Positions 34,329-44,170 of a stretch of 64,000 nt of DNA are shown here, piece after piece. The position numbers were made by a program, and so were the translations under genes. The stretch's first letter is position 1; each line of letters starts with the position of its first letter. Below the pieces are notes generated by a model, which saw only the letters and a program-made list of their open reading frames with translations, was not told the DNA's origin and did not search any database. Location of the stretch: NCBI RefSeq assembly GCF_032594935.1, contig NZ_CP118734.1:1950001-2014000 (forward strand). The letters are read 5' to 3'. This DNA comes from Streptococcus sp. 29892 (lineage in GTDB: Bacteria > Bacillota > Bacilli > Lactobacillales > Streptococcaceae).

Positions 34329-35853
34329 CTGTCATTTCTTCTTTTTTAGCCTTGACAATGGCGTTCTCACGGCGGTAGGTCACTGTCAAATCAAGCAAGT
34401 CCGCCTCAATGGCAGGGGTGAGCTGGTCGGCAGTCATCCGCCAAGTCCAGTTGCCACCAAGGGTATTTGGCAGGTTCATACGAGCTGACCCATCCAAGCC
34501 GAGCAAGTCCTGCATGGTAGCCACAGCCATAAAGGCAGGTGAGCCGAAAAGCAAACGGAACATTGCATGGCTAACCCTTTCATCCTCACGGCGATTGCTG
34601 TACTTGTCTAAGAATTCCTTGCCCTCGTCAGACAGTTCACTCTCATACCAACCCAGAATGGTATCATTATCATGGGTACCAGTATAGGCTACGACATTGT
34701 TGCGGTGATTGTGTGGCATCTCAATGCTGTCACCCTCAGGGTCAAAGGCAAACTGCAAGACTTTCATACCTGGGAAACCAGTCTTTTCACGCAATTGAAT
34801 AACCTTATCTGTCACTGTTCCCAAATCTTCCGCGATGATATTCAGGTCACCCAAGTGGTACTTGATGGTTTCAAAGAGTTCGAAACCTGGTGCTTCCACA
34901 CGGTAGCCATTGACCGCCGTTTCTTCCCCTGCTGGAATTTCCCAGAAAGAAGCAAAGCCGATAAAGTGGTCAATCCGCACCATGTCATAAATCTTGAAGG
35001 ACTCACGCAAACGAGCCACCCACCAAGTAAATCCATCCTGCTTCATAGCTTCCCAGTCATAAATTGGATTGCCCCAGAGCTGACCGATTTCTGAAAAAGC
35101 ATCTGGTGGACAGCCGGCAACCACACTAGGCTTGCCTTCTTCGTCTGTCTTGAAGAAGTGGGGATTGGCCCACATATCCGCAGAATCAGCCGCGATATAA
35201 ATCGGCATATCCCCAACAAACTCAACACCTTTGGCATTGGCGTAAGCCTTCAAAGCATGCCACTGACTGAAGAATAAATACTGGGTGATACGGTGGTAAT
35301 CCATCTGCTCCGCCAAGAGCTGACGGTAATACTCTAATGTATCATGATAGCGCAGGCGAGCTCCTTGATCCTCCCAATCAATCCAGGGCTTATTATCAAA
35401 ATGCTCTTTGATAGCCATGTACTCTGCAAAAGTGTGCAACCAAAAACCATTTTCCTCAGCAAAAGACCAGTAATCCTCTGGCAAGCCTTCTGCCTTTATC
35501 GCCCTCACAGCCTTCTCTAAGACAGGACGTCGACCATAAAAGACCTTGGCATAATCCACTTCTGTATCCTTGTCGCCAAAGTCAATCCCAGCTAGATCTT
35601 CCTCGGTCAACCAGCCCTTTTCAATCAGAAAATCAAAGTCGATAAAATGAGTATTGCCCGCAAAGGCAGAGAAAGACTGGTAAGGCGAGTCACCATAACT
35701 GGTCGTTCCCAAAGGCAAAATCTGCCAGTAACGTTGCTTGGTTCTTTCTAAAAAATCAACAAAGTCATAGGCAGCCTGTCCCATAGAACCAATGCCGTAT
35801 TTTCCAGGTAAAGATGAAATGTGCATAAGCACTCCACTTTGGCGTTCTTTCAT
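34315..35853 (-). CDS. malQ: 4-alpha-glucanotransferase (amylomaltase, GH77)
   Basis: A 512-residue GH77 enzyme that rearranges maltodextrins in the cytoplasm. Family segments: MHISSLPGKYGIGSMGQAAY at the N-terminus, YRIDHFIGF-type MVRIDHFIGFASFW with the nucleophile Asp, IAEDLGTVT with the acid/base Glu, and TGTHDNDT. ATG 35853 has GGAG upstream; the longer frame is not expected. Divergent from malX, with CcpA/MalR-like sites between. The phosphorylase gene malP that often follows malQ is not in the window. Confidence 0.94.
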   Translation of the reverse strand: MKERQSGVLMHISSLPGKYGIGSMGQAAYDFVDFLERTKQRYWQILPLGTTSYGDSPYQSFSAFAGNTHFIDFDFLIEKGWLTEEDLAGIDFGDKDTEVDYAKVFYGRRPVLEKAVRAIKAEGLPEDYWSFAEENGFWLHTFAEYMAIKEHFDNKPWIDWEDQGARLRYHDTLEYYRQLLAEQMDYHRITQYLFFSQWHALKAYANAKGVEFVGDMPIYIAADSADMWANPHFFKTDEEGKPSVVAGCPPDAFSEIGQLWGNPIYDWEAMKQDGFTWWVARLRESFKIYDMVRIDHFIGFASFWEIPAGEETAVNGYRVEAPGFELFETIKYHLGDLNIIAEDLGTVTDKVIQLREKTGFPGMKVLQFAFDPEGDSIEMPHNHRNNVVAYTGTHDNDTILGWYESELSDEGKEFLDKYSNRREDERVSHAMFRLLFGSPAFMAVATMQDLLGLDGSARMNLPNTLGGNWTWRMTADQLTPAIEADLLDLTVTYRRENAIVKAKKEEMTEPSV

Positions 35854-35914
35854 AAAATCTTCTCCATATCTTTCTAGATAATCATAAATAAGATGCAAAC
35901 GATTGCTTTTTATC

Positions 35915-35943
35915 ATTATATAATGAAAACGGTAACAAATCAA
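35915..35943 (-). promoter_or_regulatory. malQ promoter with cre-like site
   Basis: Minus strand TTGATT (35943-35938), 17 bp, TATAAT (35920-35915). The spacer holds TTGTTACCGTTTTCAT (35939-35924), one mismatch from the CcpA cre consensus. Repression by CcpA or MalR is likely. Confidence 0.6.
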
Positions 35944-36060
35944 GCTTTTTCACAATTATATCAGTCAATTTCAGCAATTTTTTCATGTTTCTACATTATA
36001 TAACAAAAATTTATCCAACATTTTATATTGACCTAAAAAATTTTTTAAATTTTTTTATAA

Positions 36061-36095
36061 AAACGCTTGCAAACGGATTCATAATGGTGTATAAT
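36061..36095 (+). promoter_or_regulatory. malX promoter with overlapping cre/MalR operator
   Basis: TTGCAA (36067-36072), 17 bp, TATAAT (36090-36095). TTGCAAACGGATTCAT (36067-36082) fits the CcpA cre consensus exactly and overlaps the -35. The larger AAACGCTTGCAAACG (36061-36075) is also the kind of palindrome bound by LacI-family MalR. Confidence 0.75.
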
Positions 36096-36110
36096 GAATT
36101 CAACTTAGGA

Positions 36111-36136
36111 AAACGTTTGCGTTAGCAAGCGTTTCA
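36111..36136. promoter_or_regulatory. Second MalR/CcpA-type operator before malX
   Basis: AAACGTTTGCGTTAGCAAGC and GTTTCA: AAACGTTTGC is a LacI-family half-site palindrome and AGCAAGCGTTTCA is one mismatch from cre. It lies downstream of the -10, where it would block elongation or loop with the upstream site. Confidence 0.6.
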
Positions 36137-36167
36137 CAATAAACCATTTATTCTTGGAGGGAAGAAT

Positions 36168-37424
36168 ATGAAACACAAACTTCTTAAGAGCGTTGCTCTT
36201 CTAGCTGCATCTACTGCTGTATTGGCTGCTTGCTCAAACTCATCATCAACTTCAAGCTCTTCTGCTGAAGCTGGTCAAGAGTTGACTATTTACGTTGATG
36301 GTCAGTACGAAGCATACATCAACGAAGCAAAAGCTGCCTTTGAAAAAGAAAATGAAGGCGTGACTGTTACCGTTAAAACTGGTGACGCTCTTACAGGTTT
36401 GGACAACTTGTCACTTGATAACCAATCAGGTTCAGCTCCAGACGTTATGATGGCACCATACGACCGCGTAGGTAGCCTTGGTTCTGAAGGTCAACTTTCA
36501 GAAGTGAAACTCGCTGAAACAAGCAAGACAGATGAAACGACTGAAACCTTGGTTACTTCTGGTGGTAAAGTCTACGGTTCACCTGCTGTTATCGAAACAT
36601 TGGTTGCTTACTACAACAAAGACCTTGTTTCTGCAGCACCAAAAACTTTTGCTGAATTGGAAGAGTTGGCTAAAGATAGCAAGTACGCATTTGCTGGTGA
36701 AGAAGGTAAAACTTCAGCCTTCCTAGCTGACTGGACAAACTTCTACTATGCATACGGACTTCTTTCTGGTTACGGTGGTTATGTATTCGGTGAAAATGGT
36801 ACAAATCCAAAAGACATCGGTCTTGCTAACGACGGTGCTATCAAGGCTATCGAATACGCTAAAACTTGGTATGAAAAATGGCCTCAAGGTCTTCAAGATG
36901 CATCTGCTGCTGGTAACTTGATTCAAACTCAATTTACTGAAGGCAAAACAGCTGTTATCATCGATGGTCCATGGAAAGCTTCTGCTTTGAAAGATGCAGG
37001 TGTCAACTACGGCGTAGCTACTATCCCTACACTTGCTGACGGCAAAGCATACTCAGCATTCGGTGGTGGTAAGGCTTGGGTTATCCCTGCAGGTTCTAAG
37101 AACCCAGACTTGGCACAAAAATTTGTTGACCACTTGACTTCAACTGAACAACAAAAAGCATTCTACGATGCTACAAACGAAGTTCCAGCTAACACTGAAG
37201 CACGTGAATATGCAGTCAGCAAGAACGATGAATTGACAACTGCGGTTATCAACCAGTTTGCTTCTGCTCAACCAATGCCAAACATCTCAGAAATGAGCAC
37301 AGTTTGGGAACCAGCTGCTAACATGCTCTTCGAAGCTGTAAGTGGTAAAAAAGATCCTAAGACTGCTGCTACTGACGCTGTGAAATTGATTGAAGATACA
37401 ATCGCTCAAAAATATGGCAACTAG
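36168..37424 (+). CDS. malX: Maltodextrin-binding lipoprotein MalX
   Basis: A 418-residue solute-binding lipoprotein of the maltose/maltodextrin ABC importer. Signal with lipobox LAAC at residue 21, a Ser-rich linker, then the MalE-type fold (ELTIYVDGQYEAYINEAKAA, PDVMMAPYDR, AVIIDGPWKASALKDAG). RBS TTGGAGGG. First gene of malXCDA-malR-pul, controlled by two operator-like sites and followed by a hairpin that could limit transcription of the permease genes, as binding proteins are needed in excess. Confidence 0.94.
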   Translation: MKHKLLKSVALLAASTAVLAACSNSSSTSSSSAEAGQELTIYVDGQYEAYINEAKAAFEKENEGVTVTVKTGDALTGLDNLSLDNQSGSAPDVMMAPYDRVGSLGSEGQLSEVKLAETSKTDETTETLVTSGGKVYGSPAVIETLVAYYNKDLVSAAPKTFAELEELAKDSKYAFAGEEGKTSAFLADWTNFYYAYGLLSGYGGYVFGENGTNPKDIGLANDGAIKAIEYAKTWYEKWPQGLQDASAAGNLIQTQFTEGKTAVIIDGPWKASALKDAGVNYGVATIPTLADGKAYSAFGGGKAWVIPAGSKNPDLAQKFVDHLTSTEQQKAFYDATNEVPANTEAREYAVSKNDELTTAVINQFASAQPMPNISEMSTVWEPAANMLFEAVSGKKDPKTAATDAVKLIEDTIAQKYGN

Positions 37425-37437
37425 TCATTTTTAAGTC

Positions 37438-37470
37438 AGACTGGGATTTCCTCCCAGTCTACTTTGTTAC
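37438..37470 (+). terminator. Intra-operon hairpin after malX
   Basis: AGACTGGGA (37438-37446) pairs with TCCCAGTCT (37452-37460). The tail ACTTTGTTAC is only partly T-rich, so it is probably a leaky terminator or mRNA stabiliser. Confidence 0.6.
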
Positions 37471-37523
37471 TACCAACCGAAATATATATTGATATTTAGG
37501 ACTGACCTAAAGGAGATTACACT

Positions 37524-38813
37524 ATGAAACAAAATCCAAGTAAGGCACTCCTCTTGTCCCTACTTCCTGGTCTAGGGCAAATCTACAACAAGCAAAAAGC
37601 AAAAGGCTATATCTTCCTTGGCGTAACACTAGCTTTCCTAGTCTACTTCATTGCAATAGCAGGTGGAGAAATTGGAAACTTGATTACCCTTGGTAGCCAA
37701 CGTGGTCGTGACAACTCCCTCTTCATGTTGATCCGTGGTTCCTTCCACCTCATCATTACCGTTGTCTATCTTGCTTTCTACGCCTTAAACTTAAAGGATG
37801 CCAAAGATACTGCTCAACGTTGGAATAACGGTTATCCTGTACCGACAACTTTAAATGAAATGGTTAAAGGTGTGTATGAAAATGGTTTCCCTTATCTCTT
37901 GATAATTCCTTCATATATTGCTATGACCTTTGCCATAATTTTCCCGGTTGTGGTGACTCTCTTCATCGCCTTTACCAACTACGATTTCCAACATTTACCT
38001 CCTGGTGCCCTTCTAGATTGGATTGGCTTTACTAACTTTACAAATATCTGGAAACTCAGCACCTTCCGTGCAGCCTTTGGTTCTGTCTTAGGCTGGACAA
38101 TCATCTGGGCCTTGGCTGCCTCAACTGCACAGATTGTTATCGGTATCCTGACAGCCATCATTGCCAACCAGCCATTTATCAAGGGAAAACGCATCTTCGG
38201 TGTTATCTTCTTGCTCCCATGGGCTGTTCCAGCCTTCGTGACTATCTTGACTTTTAGTAACATGTTCAACGATAGTGTCGGTGCCATTAACACACAAGTA
38301 TTGCCATTCCTAAGCAAATTCTTGCCATTTATTGACAACTTCCTTATTCCATGGAAAACAGATCCATTCTGGACTAAGGTTGCCCTTATCATGATGCAGG
38401 CTTGGCTTGGTTTCCCTTATATCTATGTCTTGACCTTGGGTATTTTGCAATCTATTCCAAACGATTTATACGAGGCTGCCTACATTGATGGGGCAAGTGC
38501 CATTCAAAAATTCCGTAGCATTACCTTGCCAATGATCTTGGCAGTGGCTGCTCCTACTCTGATTAGTCAGTACACCTTCAACTTCAACAACTTCTCTATC
38601 ATCTACCTCTTCAACAACGGTGGACCTGGTAGCGTCGGTGGGGGTGCTGGTTCGACTGACATCTTGATTTCATGGATTTATAAATTGACAACAGGTACTG
38701 CTCCTCAGTATTCAATGGCAGCTGCGGTTACCTTGATTATCTCTATGATTGTCATCAGTATCTCTATGATTGCCTTCAAGAAATTAAACGCCTTTGAAAT
38801 GGAGGATGTATAA
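37524..38813 (+). CDS. malC: Maltodextrin ABC transporter permease MalC (MalF-type)
   Basis: A 429-residue permease with an N-terminal two- to three-helix extension ([20 protein letters not shown]) before the standard MalF-like six-helix part. The EAA loop for ATPase contact is [20 protein letters not shown]. Partner of MalD. No ATPase gene is in the operon; in streptococci the shared MsmK-type ATPase is encoded elsewhere. Confidence 0.93.
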   Translation: MKQNPSKALLLSLLPGLGQIYNKQKAKGYIFLGVTLAFLVYFIAIAGGEIGNLITLGSQRGRDNSLFMLIRGSFHLIITVVYLAFYALNLKDAKDTAQRWNNGYPVPTTLNEMVKGVYENGFPYLLIIPSYIAMTFAIIFPVVVTLFIAFTNYDFQHLPPGALLDWIGFTNFTNIWKLSTFRAAFGSVLGWTIIWALAASTAQIVIGILTAIIANQPFIKGKRIFGVIFLLPWAVPAFVTILTFSNMFNDSVGAINTQVLPFLSKFLPFIDNFLIPWKTDPFWTKVALIMMQAWLGFPYIYVLTLGILQSIPNDLYEAAYIDGASAIQKFRSITLPMILAVAAPTLISQYTFNFNNFSIIYLFNNGGPGSVGGGAGSTDILISWIYKLTTGTAPQYSMAAAVTLIISMIVISISMIAFKKLNAFEMEDV

Positions 38814-38814
38814 G

Positions 38815-39654
38815 ATGAAAGTATCTGTGAAAACTAGACGCATACTCAATCAGACTTTTACCTATCTCTATCTGATTGCCTTGTCTATCATCATTATCTA
38901 CCCTCTATTGATTACCATCATGACAGCCTTTAAATCAGGCAACGTGGTAGCTTTCAAGCTGGAACCAATCCAGTTTACTCTGGACAATTTCAAAGGACTA
39001 TTTAGCGAAACTCTCTACGGTACCTGGTACCTCAACACGCTCATTATCGCAATCTTGACAATGCTTATCCAAACCAGTATAGTGGTATTAGCTGGTTATG
39101 CTTATAGCCGTTATAACTTCATCGCTCGTAAACAGAGTTTGGTCTTCTTCTTGATTATTCAAATGGTGCCAACAATGGCTGCCCTTACAGCCTTCTTCGT
39201 TATGGCCCTCATGCTCAATGCCCTCAACCAAAGCTGGTTCCTCATCTTCCTTTATGTTGGTGGTGGTATCCCAATGAATGCATGGCTCATGAAAGGTTAT
39301 TTCGATACAGTGCCAATTTCTCTCGATGAATCTGCAAAACTAGACGGTGCTGGTCACTTCAGACGTTTCTGGCAAATCGTTCTTCCACTTGTTCGTCCAA
39401 TGATTGCTGTACAGGCACTCTGGGCCTTCATGGGACCTTTTGGAGATTACATCCTATCCAAATTCTTGCTTCGTGAAAAAGAATTTTATACTGTGGCAGT
39501 CGGTCTTCAAACCTTCATCTCTGATGTGAAAAACTTGAAGATTGCCTACTTCGCGGCAGGTGCTATCCTCATCGCCCTTCCAATCAGTATCTTATTCTTC
39601 TTCCTACAAAAGAACTTTGTATCTGGTTTAACAAGTGGTGGTGACAAGGGGTAA
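38815..39654 (+). CDS. malD: Maltodextrin ABC transporter permease MalD (MalG-type)
   Basis: A 279-residue six-helix permease with EAA-type loop [23 protein letters not shown] 38815 is used: it is two bases after the malC stop, with GGAGG in the end of malC. Forms the channel with MalC. Confidence 0.93.
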   Translation: MKVSVKTRRILNQTFTYLYLIALSIIIIYPLLITIMTAFKSGNVVAFKLEPIQFTLDNFKGLFSETLYGTWYLNTLIIAILTMLIQTSIVVLAGYAYSRYNFIARKQSLVFFLIIQMVPTMAALTAFFVMALMLNALNQSWFLIFLYVGGGIPMNAWLMKGYFDTVPISLDESAKLDGAGHFRRFWQIVLPLVRPMIAVQALWAFMGPFGDYILSKFLLREKEFYTVAVGLQTFISDVKNLKIAYFAAGAILIALPISILFFFLQKNFVSGLTSGGDKG

Positions 39655-39713
39655 CCCTGTCCCACCTTTTCCCTTTTTAGACAGAGCCAAAATTTTTATG
39701 AAAGGTACAAGAC

Positions 39714-40496
39714 ATGATTACCTACCCATTCTCTTATTTTTCCAGTATTTTTTCTCCTAGAAAAATGTTTGCCAATCGCGGATGGATGAAAGTCTGGCAA
39801 GGTCTATTTACTACGCTCTTTTTAGTGTCCCTCCTTGTCATTCCCAGCTCTCTTCAAACTGTCAGCTTGGAAACCTATCCGCTGGAAAACTTTGTAGAAG
39901 GAGTGTATCAACCGCTCAATGAGGATGTCATGAATGACCTTAGCCAACATGTAGCTATTGAAAATGGACAATTCACCTATACAGGAAATAGTAGCTGGGA
40001 GCAGGTTACCTTTGGTGAAACAGTTCCTACAAGCTCTGATTTCTCCTACCAATTTGGCCAACAAATTCTGACCATTCGAAAAGGGCAGGATGTCTTAGCC
40101 CAGCTCAGCTACGATGGACTGACAAATGCTGATTTTTCAAGTAGGGAAAGATTGACCACCGCCCTTTCAAAGAATTGGTACCAAGCCAATCGGGCAATAG
40201 TTGGTCTGAGCATTACCTTGGTATCGACCATGATTTTGGCCACCAATCTCCTCTTTATTCTACTGGGTGCAAGTGGCTTTCTCTACCTGACTAAAAAATC
40301 CCGTTTCTTCCATTTTCATACCTTTAAAGAATGTTTCAATTTCTCCCTGCATTGCTTGGGACTACCAACCATTTTAGCCTGCTTGATTGGGATTTTTGGG
40401 CAGCCTGTTACAACTGTTTTGACTGTTCAAAATATCCTCTTTGTGATAGTATTGATTTGGGTATTTTTCAAAACCAAATTCAGAGATGAGATTTAG
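39714..40496 (+). CDS. malA: MalA-type membrane protein (DUF1189)
   Basis: A 260-residue protein with one N-terminal helix (about residues 25-45), an extracellular region of about 130 residues and a three- to four-helix C-terminal domain. This form and the position between malD and malR match streptococcal MalA (DUF1189), whose role in maltodextrin use is not well defined. It follows malD by 59 bp. Confidence 0.8.
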   Translation: MITYPFSYFSSIFSPRKMFANRGWMKVWQGLFTTLFLVSLLVIPSSLQTVSLETYPLENFVEGVYQPLNEDVMNDLSQHVAIENGQFTYTGNSSWEQVTFGETVPTSSDFSYQFGQQILTIRKGQDVLAQLSYDGLTNADFSSRERLTTALSKNWYQANRAIVGLSITLVSTMILATNLLFILLGASGFLYLTKKSRFFHFHTFKECFNFSLHCLGLPTILACLIGIFGQPVTTVLTVQNILFVIVLIWVFFKTKFRDEI

Positions 40497-40505
40497 GAGG
40501 TTCCT

Positions 40506-41489
40506 ATGCGTGCTACCATTAAAGACGTCGCTAAGTTAGCAGGTGTTTCACCTTCTACCGTTACCCGCGTCATTCAGAACAGCTCTGCTATTAGTCAAAA
40601 AACCAAAGACCTAGTTAGAAAGGCAATGGCGGACCTCAACTACCACCCCAATCTCAATGCTCGTAGTCTGGTTTCTAGCTACACACAGGTGATTGGCTTG
40701 GTACTTCCTGAAGATTCTGATGTCTTCTATCAAAACCCTTTCTTCCCGACAGCCCTGCGTGGCATTTCACAGGTGGCTGCTGACCACAATTATGCGATCC
40801 AGATTTCTACGGGAAAAAATGAAGAACAGCGATTGGAAGCTATTTCTCAGATGGTCTACGGAAAACGGGTTGATGGTTTAATTTTCCTTTATTCCAAGCC
40901 AGATGACCCACTGGTCCAGCTAGCCATTCAGCATAAGTTTCCCTTCCTCATTCTCGGTAAGGCAGATTCTCCATTTATCTCCTTAGTCGATAATGACAAT
41001 ATCCAGGCTGGATTTGAAGCGACCAATTACTTTATCAATAAGGGCTACAAGAATATTGCCTTTGTCGCTGGTAACAAGGAATTAGTTGTTTCTCAAGACC
41101 GTTATTCAGGCTATAAAAATGCCCTCAAATCTCATAATATCCCTCTTGACGAAAACAAGGTCAAGTTTGTTTCAGGCTTCCTATTGGAAGACAGTTCTTA
41201 CAAGATTTCCAAAAAATTACTCAAACAAGAGATTGATGCTATCGTCACAACCGATACTATGGTGGCAGAAGGGATTGTCAAGTACCTCAACGAAGTCGGT
41301 ACAAAACTCCCTATCATCTCCTTTGACTCTGTCAAACCAAAATTAGATATTGAAGCCTATGTTGATGTCCACGCTATCAAACTGGGACGCGTGGCCTTCA
41401 ATACCCTGCACCAAATCATCAGCGACAATAAGGAAGACAAGCAGGTCTGCTACCGCCGCGTCATTCCACATACCATTACTGAACTTTAA
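40506..41489 (+). CDS. malR: LacI-family maltose operon repressor MalR
   Basis: A 327-residue LacI/GalR regulator: N-terminal helix-turn-helix and hinge (TIKDVAKLAGVSPSTVTRVI), then a periplasmic-binding-like sensor domain. RBS TAGGAGG. It is encoded in the operon it should control; palindromes typical of this family (AAACGTTTGC) flank malX and malQ promoters. Inducer probably maltose or maltotriose. Confidence 0.92.
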   Translation: MRATIKDVAKLAGVSPSTVTRVIQNSSAISQKTKDLVRKAMADLNYHPNLNARSLVSSYTQVIGLVLPEDSDVFYQNPFFPTALRGISQVAADHNYAIQISTGKNEEQRLEAISQMVYGKRVDGLIFLYSKPDDPLVQLAIQHKFPFLILGKADSPFISLVDNDNIQAGFEATNYFINKGYKNIAFVAGNKELVVSQDRYSGYKNALKSHNIPLDENKVKFVSGFLLEDSSYKISKKLLKQEIDAIVTTDTMVAEGIVKYLNEVGTKLPIISFDSVKPKLDIEAYVDVHAIKLGRVAFNTLHQIISDNKEDKQVCYRRVIPHTITEL

Positions 41490-41512
41490 CTTAGAAAGGA
41501 GCCGTTCGGCTC

Positions 41513-43564
41513 ATGGCATTACGACAATTTCAAGCATTTCTAGATGATGTAGCTACTATTCGCTTGGTTATGGAAAAACGATTTGATACCGAGCACATGA
41601 GTTTTTCCCTCGAGTCCGACGATGCCACATCTCAACTTTTCATTCATTCCTGTCTAGAGGTAGAAAACCTGGTTCTCTACTATCTGACCAGCCTACACGC
41701 CTTAAATTTGGACAAGGACTATTGTATTTATGACCAAGATCGCAACAAAACGGAGTTAGGCTATGGTCATATTGTCCGCTCTGCTATTTTCGAACAAAAC
41801 TATACCTATGATGGCAGTGATTTGGGGGCAACTTATAGCCCTCAGTCCACAAGTTTCAAACTCTGGGCACCTATCTCCAAACAGGTATTTTTAGTCCTTG
41901 AAGGGACACCATATGCCATGACAAGGGGTTCAAAAGGTGTCTGGCAGGTCACAGTAGAGGGTGACTTGGACAGTCAAAGCTACCACTATCTCCACAAAGT
42001 CAATGGCGAGTGGATTGCTGTTCACGACCCCTACGCCCTTTCATCCAAGGCAAACTCTGGCGATAGCTATGTCATCAACCCAAATAAACTTCATAAGGTT
42101 CGTCGCGCCAAGACCCAACGACCGATTTCTCAAGCTATTGTCTATGAAATGAGTGTCCGCGATTTCTCTTGGCAGACAGAAGCTGGATTCAAACACCGTA
42201 GTCAATTCCTCGGTCTGACCGAATCACCTGTCTTGGACGGTATGAAACTGGGAATGGACTATATCAAAAATCTGGGCGTTACCCATATTCAACTTCTTCC
42301 TGTTTATGATTTTGGAAGTGTAGATGAAAATAAACCCCAAGCTGTTTATAACTGGGGTTACGACCCTATGCAGTACAACCTGCCAGAAGGCTCCTTCTCC
42401 AGCCTACCAAATGACCCCTATGCTCGTATTTTAGAACTCCAGGAAACCATTCAAGCCTATCACGATGCCGATATTTCAGTCAATATGGACGTTGTTTACA
42501 ACCATGTTTATCATGCAGAGAAATACGCATTCGAGCTAATTGTCCCTGGTTATTTCTACCGTTACAACGAGCATGGTATGCGGACGGATGGTACTTTCTG
42601 TGGCAACGATGTCGCTAGCGAACGCAGCATGGTCCGCAACTACATCAAGCAATCCCTCCGCCAATGGACCAGTATCTATGGTTTTGATGGCTTCCGTTTC
42701 GACTTGATGGGGATTTTGGACAGCCAAACCATCAACCAAATCCAGGAGGAATTGTCAGCCATTCATCCAAATATCTATCTCTATGGCGAAGGTTGGAAGA
42801 TGGCAACTGGTCTAGACTATGAAAAACTAGCCCACCAGTACAATGCAGACCAGCTTCCAGAAGTGAGTTTCTTCAACGATGACTATCGTGATACCTTTAA
42901 GAAACTCTTGCTCAACCCTACCCGTCTAGTTGACAAACAACTACACGAAAAAGTGCAGCATCTCCTGACTGGCAGCCGCTACAGCCACTTCATCACACCG
43001 CAACAGTCACTTAACTACATCGAGTGTCATGATAATGCAACGGCCTTTGATTACTTCCATATTGAACATCCAGATTGGACACCTCAGCAACAAAAACGAG
43101 CTGCAAGCTTTGGGCTACAATTGGTCCTCATTTCTCAAGGAATGGCCTTTATTCATAGCGGACAAGAATTCTTCCGTACCAAAGATGAGATTGATAATAC
43201 TTACAATATTCCTGATAGAATCAATCGCCTAGACTGGACACGGGCTGTTCAATATAAAGAACACATCGAGTTTATCCAAGAATTGATTGCCTTCCGTAAA
43301 AACAATCCAATTCTCAGCCAAAACAGCTATGAAACCATTCAAGAAACCTGTGATTTCTACTGGCTAACCGAATACGTCCTCCGCTATCAAGTCACAAATG
43401 GCGATAAAACTATCCAGTTCATTATCAACTTTGCGGACAGCGATTTTGTTTTCGAAAACGAAAAAGAGCAAACCGTTCGTTTCAACTTCCCACCTGTTGA
43501 CGATAATAAAGCCCAGCAAATCACCCTTGCTGGACAAAGTATTTGTATTTTGGAAGATAAATAG
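41513..43564 (+). CDS. Type I pullulanase-like alpha-1,6-glucosidase (GH13)
   Basis: 683 residues, no signal peptide, so it acts in the cytoplasm on branched maltodextrins. An N-terminal family domain (residues 1-100) and a CBM48 (about 105-190, FKLWAPISKQVFLV) precede the GH13 barrel. YNWGYDPMQYNLPEGSFSS is the pullulanase signature. Catalytic Asp is in DGFRFDLMGI, the acid/base Glu in YLYGEGW and the third Asp in IECHDNATAFD. It follows malR by 23 bp and completes a maltodextrin import and debranching operon. Confidence 0.9.
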   Translation: MALRQFQAFLDDVATIRLVMEKRFDTEHMSFSLESDDATSQLFIHSCLEVENLVLYYLTSLHALNLDKDYCIYDQDRNKTELGYGHIVRSAIFEQNYTYDGSDLGATYSPQSTSFKLWAPISKQVFLVLEGTPYAMTRGSKGVWQVTVEGDLDSQSYHYLHKVNGEWIAVHDPYALSSKANSGDSYVINPNKLHKVRRAKTQRPISQAIVYEMSVRDFSWQTEAGFKHRSQFLGLTESPVLDGMKLGMDYIKNLGVTHIQLLPVYDFGSVDENKPQAVYNWGYDPMQYNLPEGSFSSLPNDPYARILELQETIQAYHDADISVNMDVVYNHVYHAEKYAFELIVPGYFYRYNEHGMRTDGTFCGNDVASERSMVRNYIKQSLRQWTSIYGFDGFRFDLMGILDSQTINQIQEELSAIHPNIYLYGEGWKMATGLDYEKLAHQYNADQLPEVSFFNDDYRDTFKKLLLNPTRLVDKQLHEKVQHLLTGSRYSHFITPQQSLNYIECHDNATAFDYFHIEHPDWTPQQQKRAASFGLQLVLISQGMAFIHSGQEFFRTKDEIDNTYNIPDRINRLDWTRAVQYKEHIEFIQELIAFRKNNPILSQNSYETIQETCDFYWLTEYVLRYQVTNGDKTIQFIINFADSDFVFENEKEQTVRFNFPPVDDNKAQQITLAGQSICILEDK

Positions 43565-43642
43565 GACCTAAGACGGATGTTCGCGAAAGAAATATAGGCT
43601 ATACTATAGTCACTCCTAAATATTTTTCATAAATCTCCTTAG

Positions 43643-43672
43643 AACTCATCAGTCATGCTGGTGAGTTTTTTG
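43643..43672 (+). terminator. Terminator of the mal operon
   Basis: AACTCA-TCAGTCATGCTGG-TGAGTT followed by TTTTGTGT, after the pullulanase gene. Confidence 0.75.
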
Positions 43673-43716
43673 TGTCACAAAGAAAACAACCCAGCATAAA
43701 GCTGAGTTGAAACTCT

Positions 43717-44169
43717 TCACATCATTTCCATTATCTTCCGACCAATACGTTCAATGTCATTCTGCATACCACGCAATTCAAAGGTATCAATAACAGGGAA
43801 CCCAAAACGCTCAGAATACTGCTTGGCAGTCAGACAATACTGGTTGTTGAAATTTCGATTGCCTGAACCAACAACACCCAGACAGAGCTCTGCATTATTC
43901 TCAAAAGCAATAAAATCACCTAAAGGATTGGTCAAAATCTCCACATCTCCATTATCCACTCCATTTCCACCTTCTAAATAAGTTGGTAGAAAAGCCACAA
44001 AAGGCGCGTCGAGTTGATAAAAAGGAATATCCTGCTTGACCAAATCTTTGACATGAACCAGTTCAAGGTCCCAATCTGTCTGAAATTGGAAAAATGACTT
44101 CAAACGTTTTACAAAACTTTCCGTATTGCCACTCAAACTGATATATACCAGGTAGATTTTTTTCTTCAT
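43717..44169 (-). CDS. NrdI-like flavodoxin
   Basis: A 150-residue flavodoxin-like protein. The FMN phosphate loop is SLSGNTESF at the N-terminus, and later FVAFLPTYLEGGNGVDNGDV, VVGSGNRNFNNQYC and RGMQNDIERI fit NrdI, which helps build the Mn cofactor of class Ib ribonucleotide reductase. No nrdE or nrdF is nearby, so it is an orphan copy or a related flavodoxin. ATG 44169 lies one base after the preceding stop. Confidence 0.8.
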   Translation of the reverse strand: MKKKIYLVYISLSGNTESFVKRLKSFFQFQTDWDLELVHVKDLVKQDIPFYQLDAPFVAFLPTYLEGGNGVDNGDVEILTNPLGDFIAFENNAELCLGVVGSGNRNFNNQYCLTAKQYSERFGFPVIDTFELRGMQNDIERIGRKIMEMM

Positions 44170-44170
44170 C

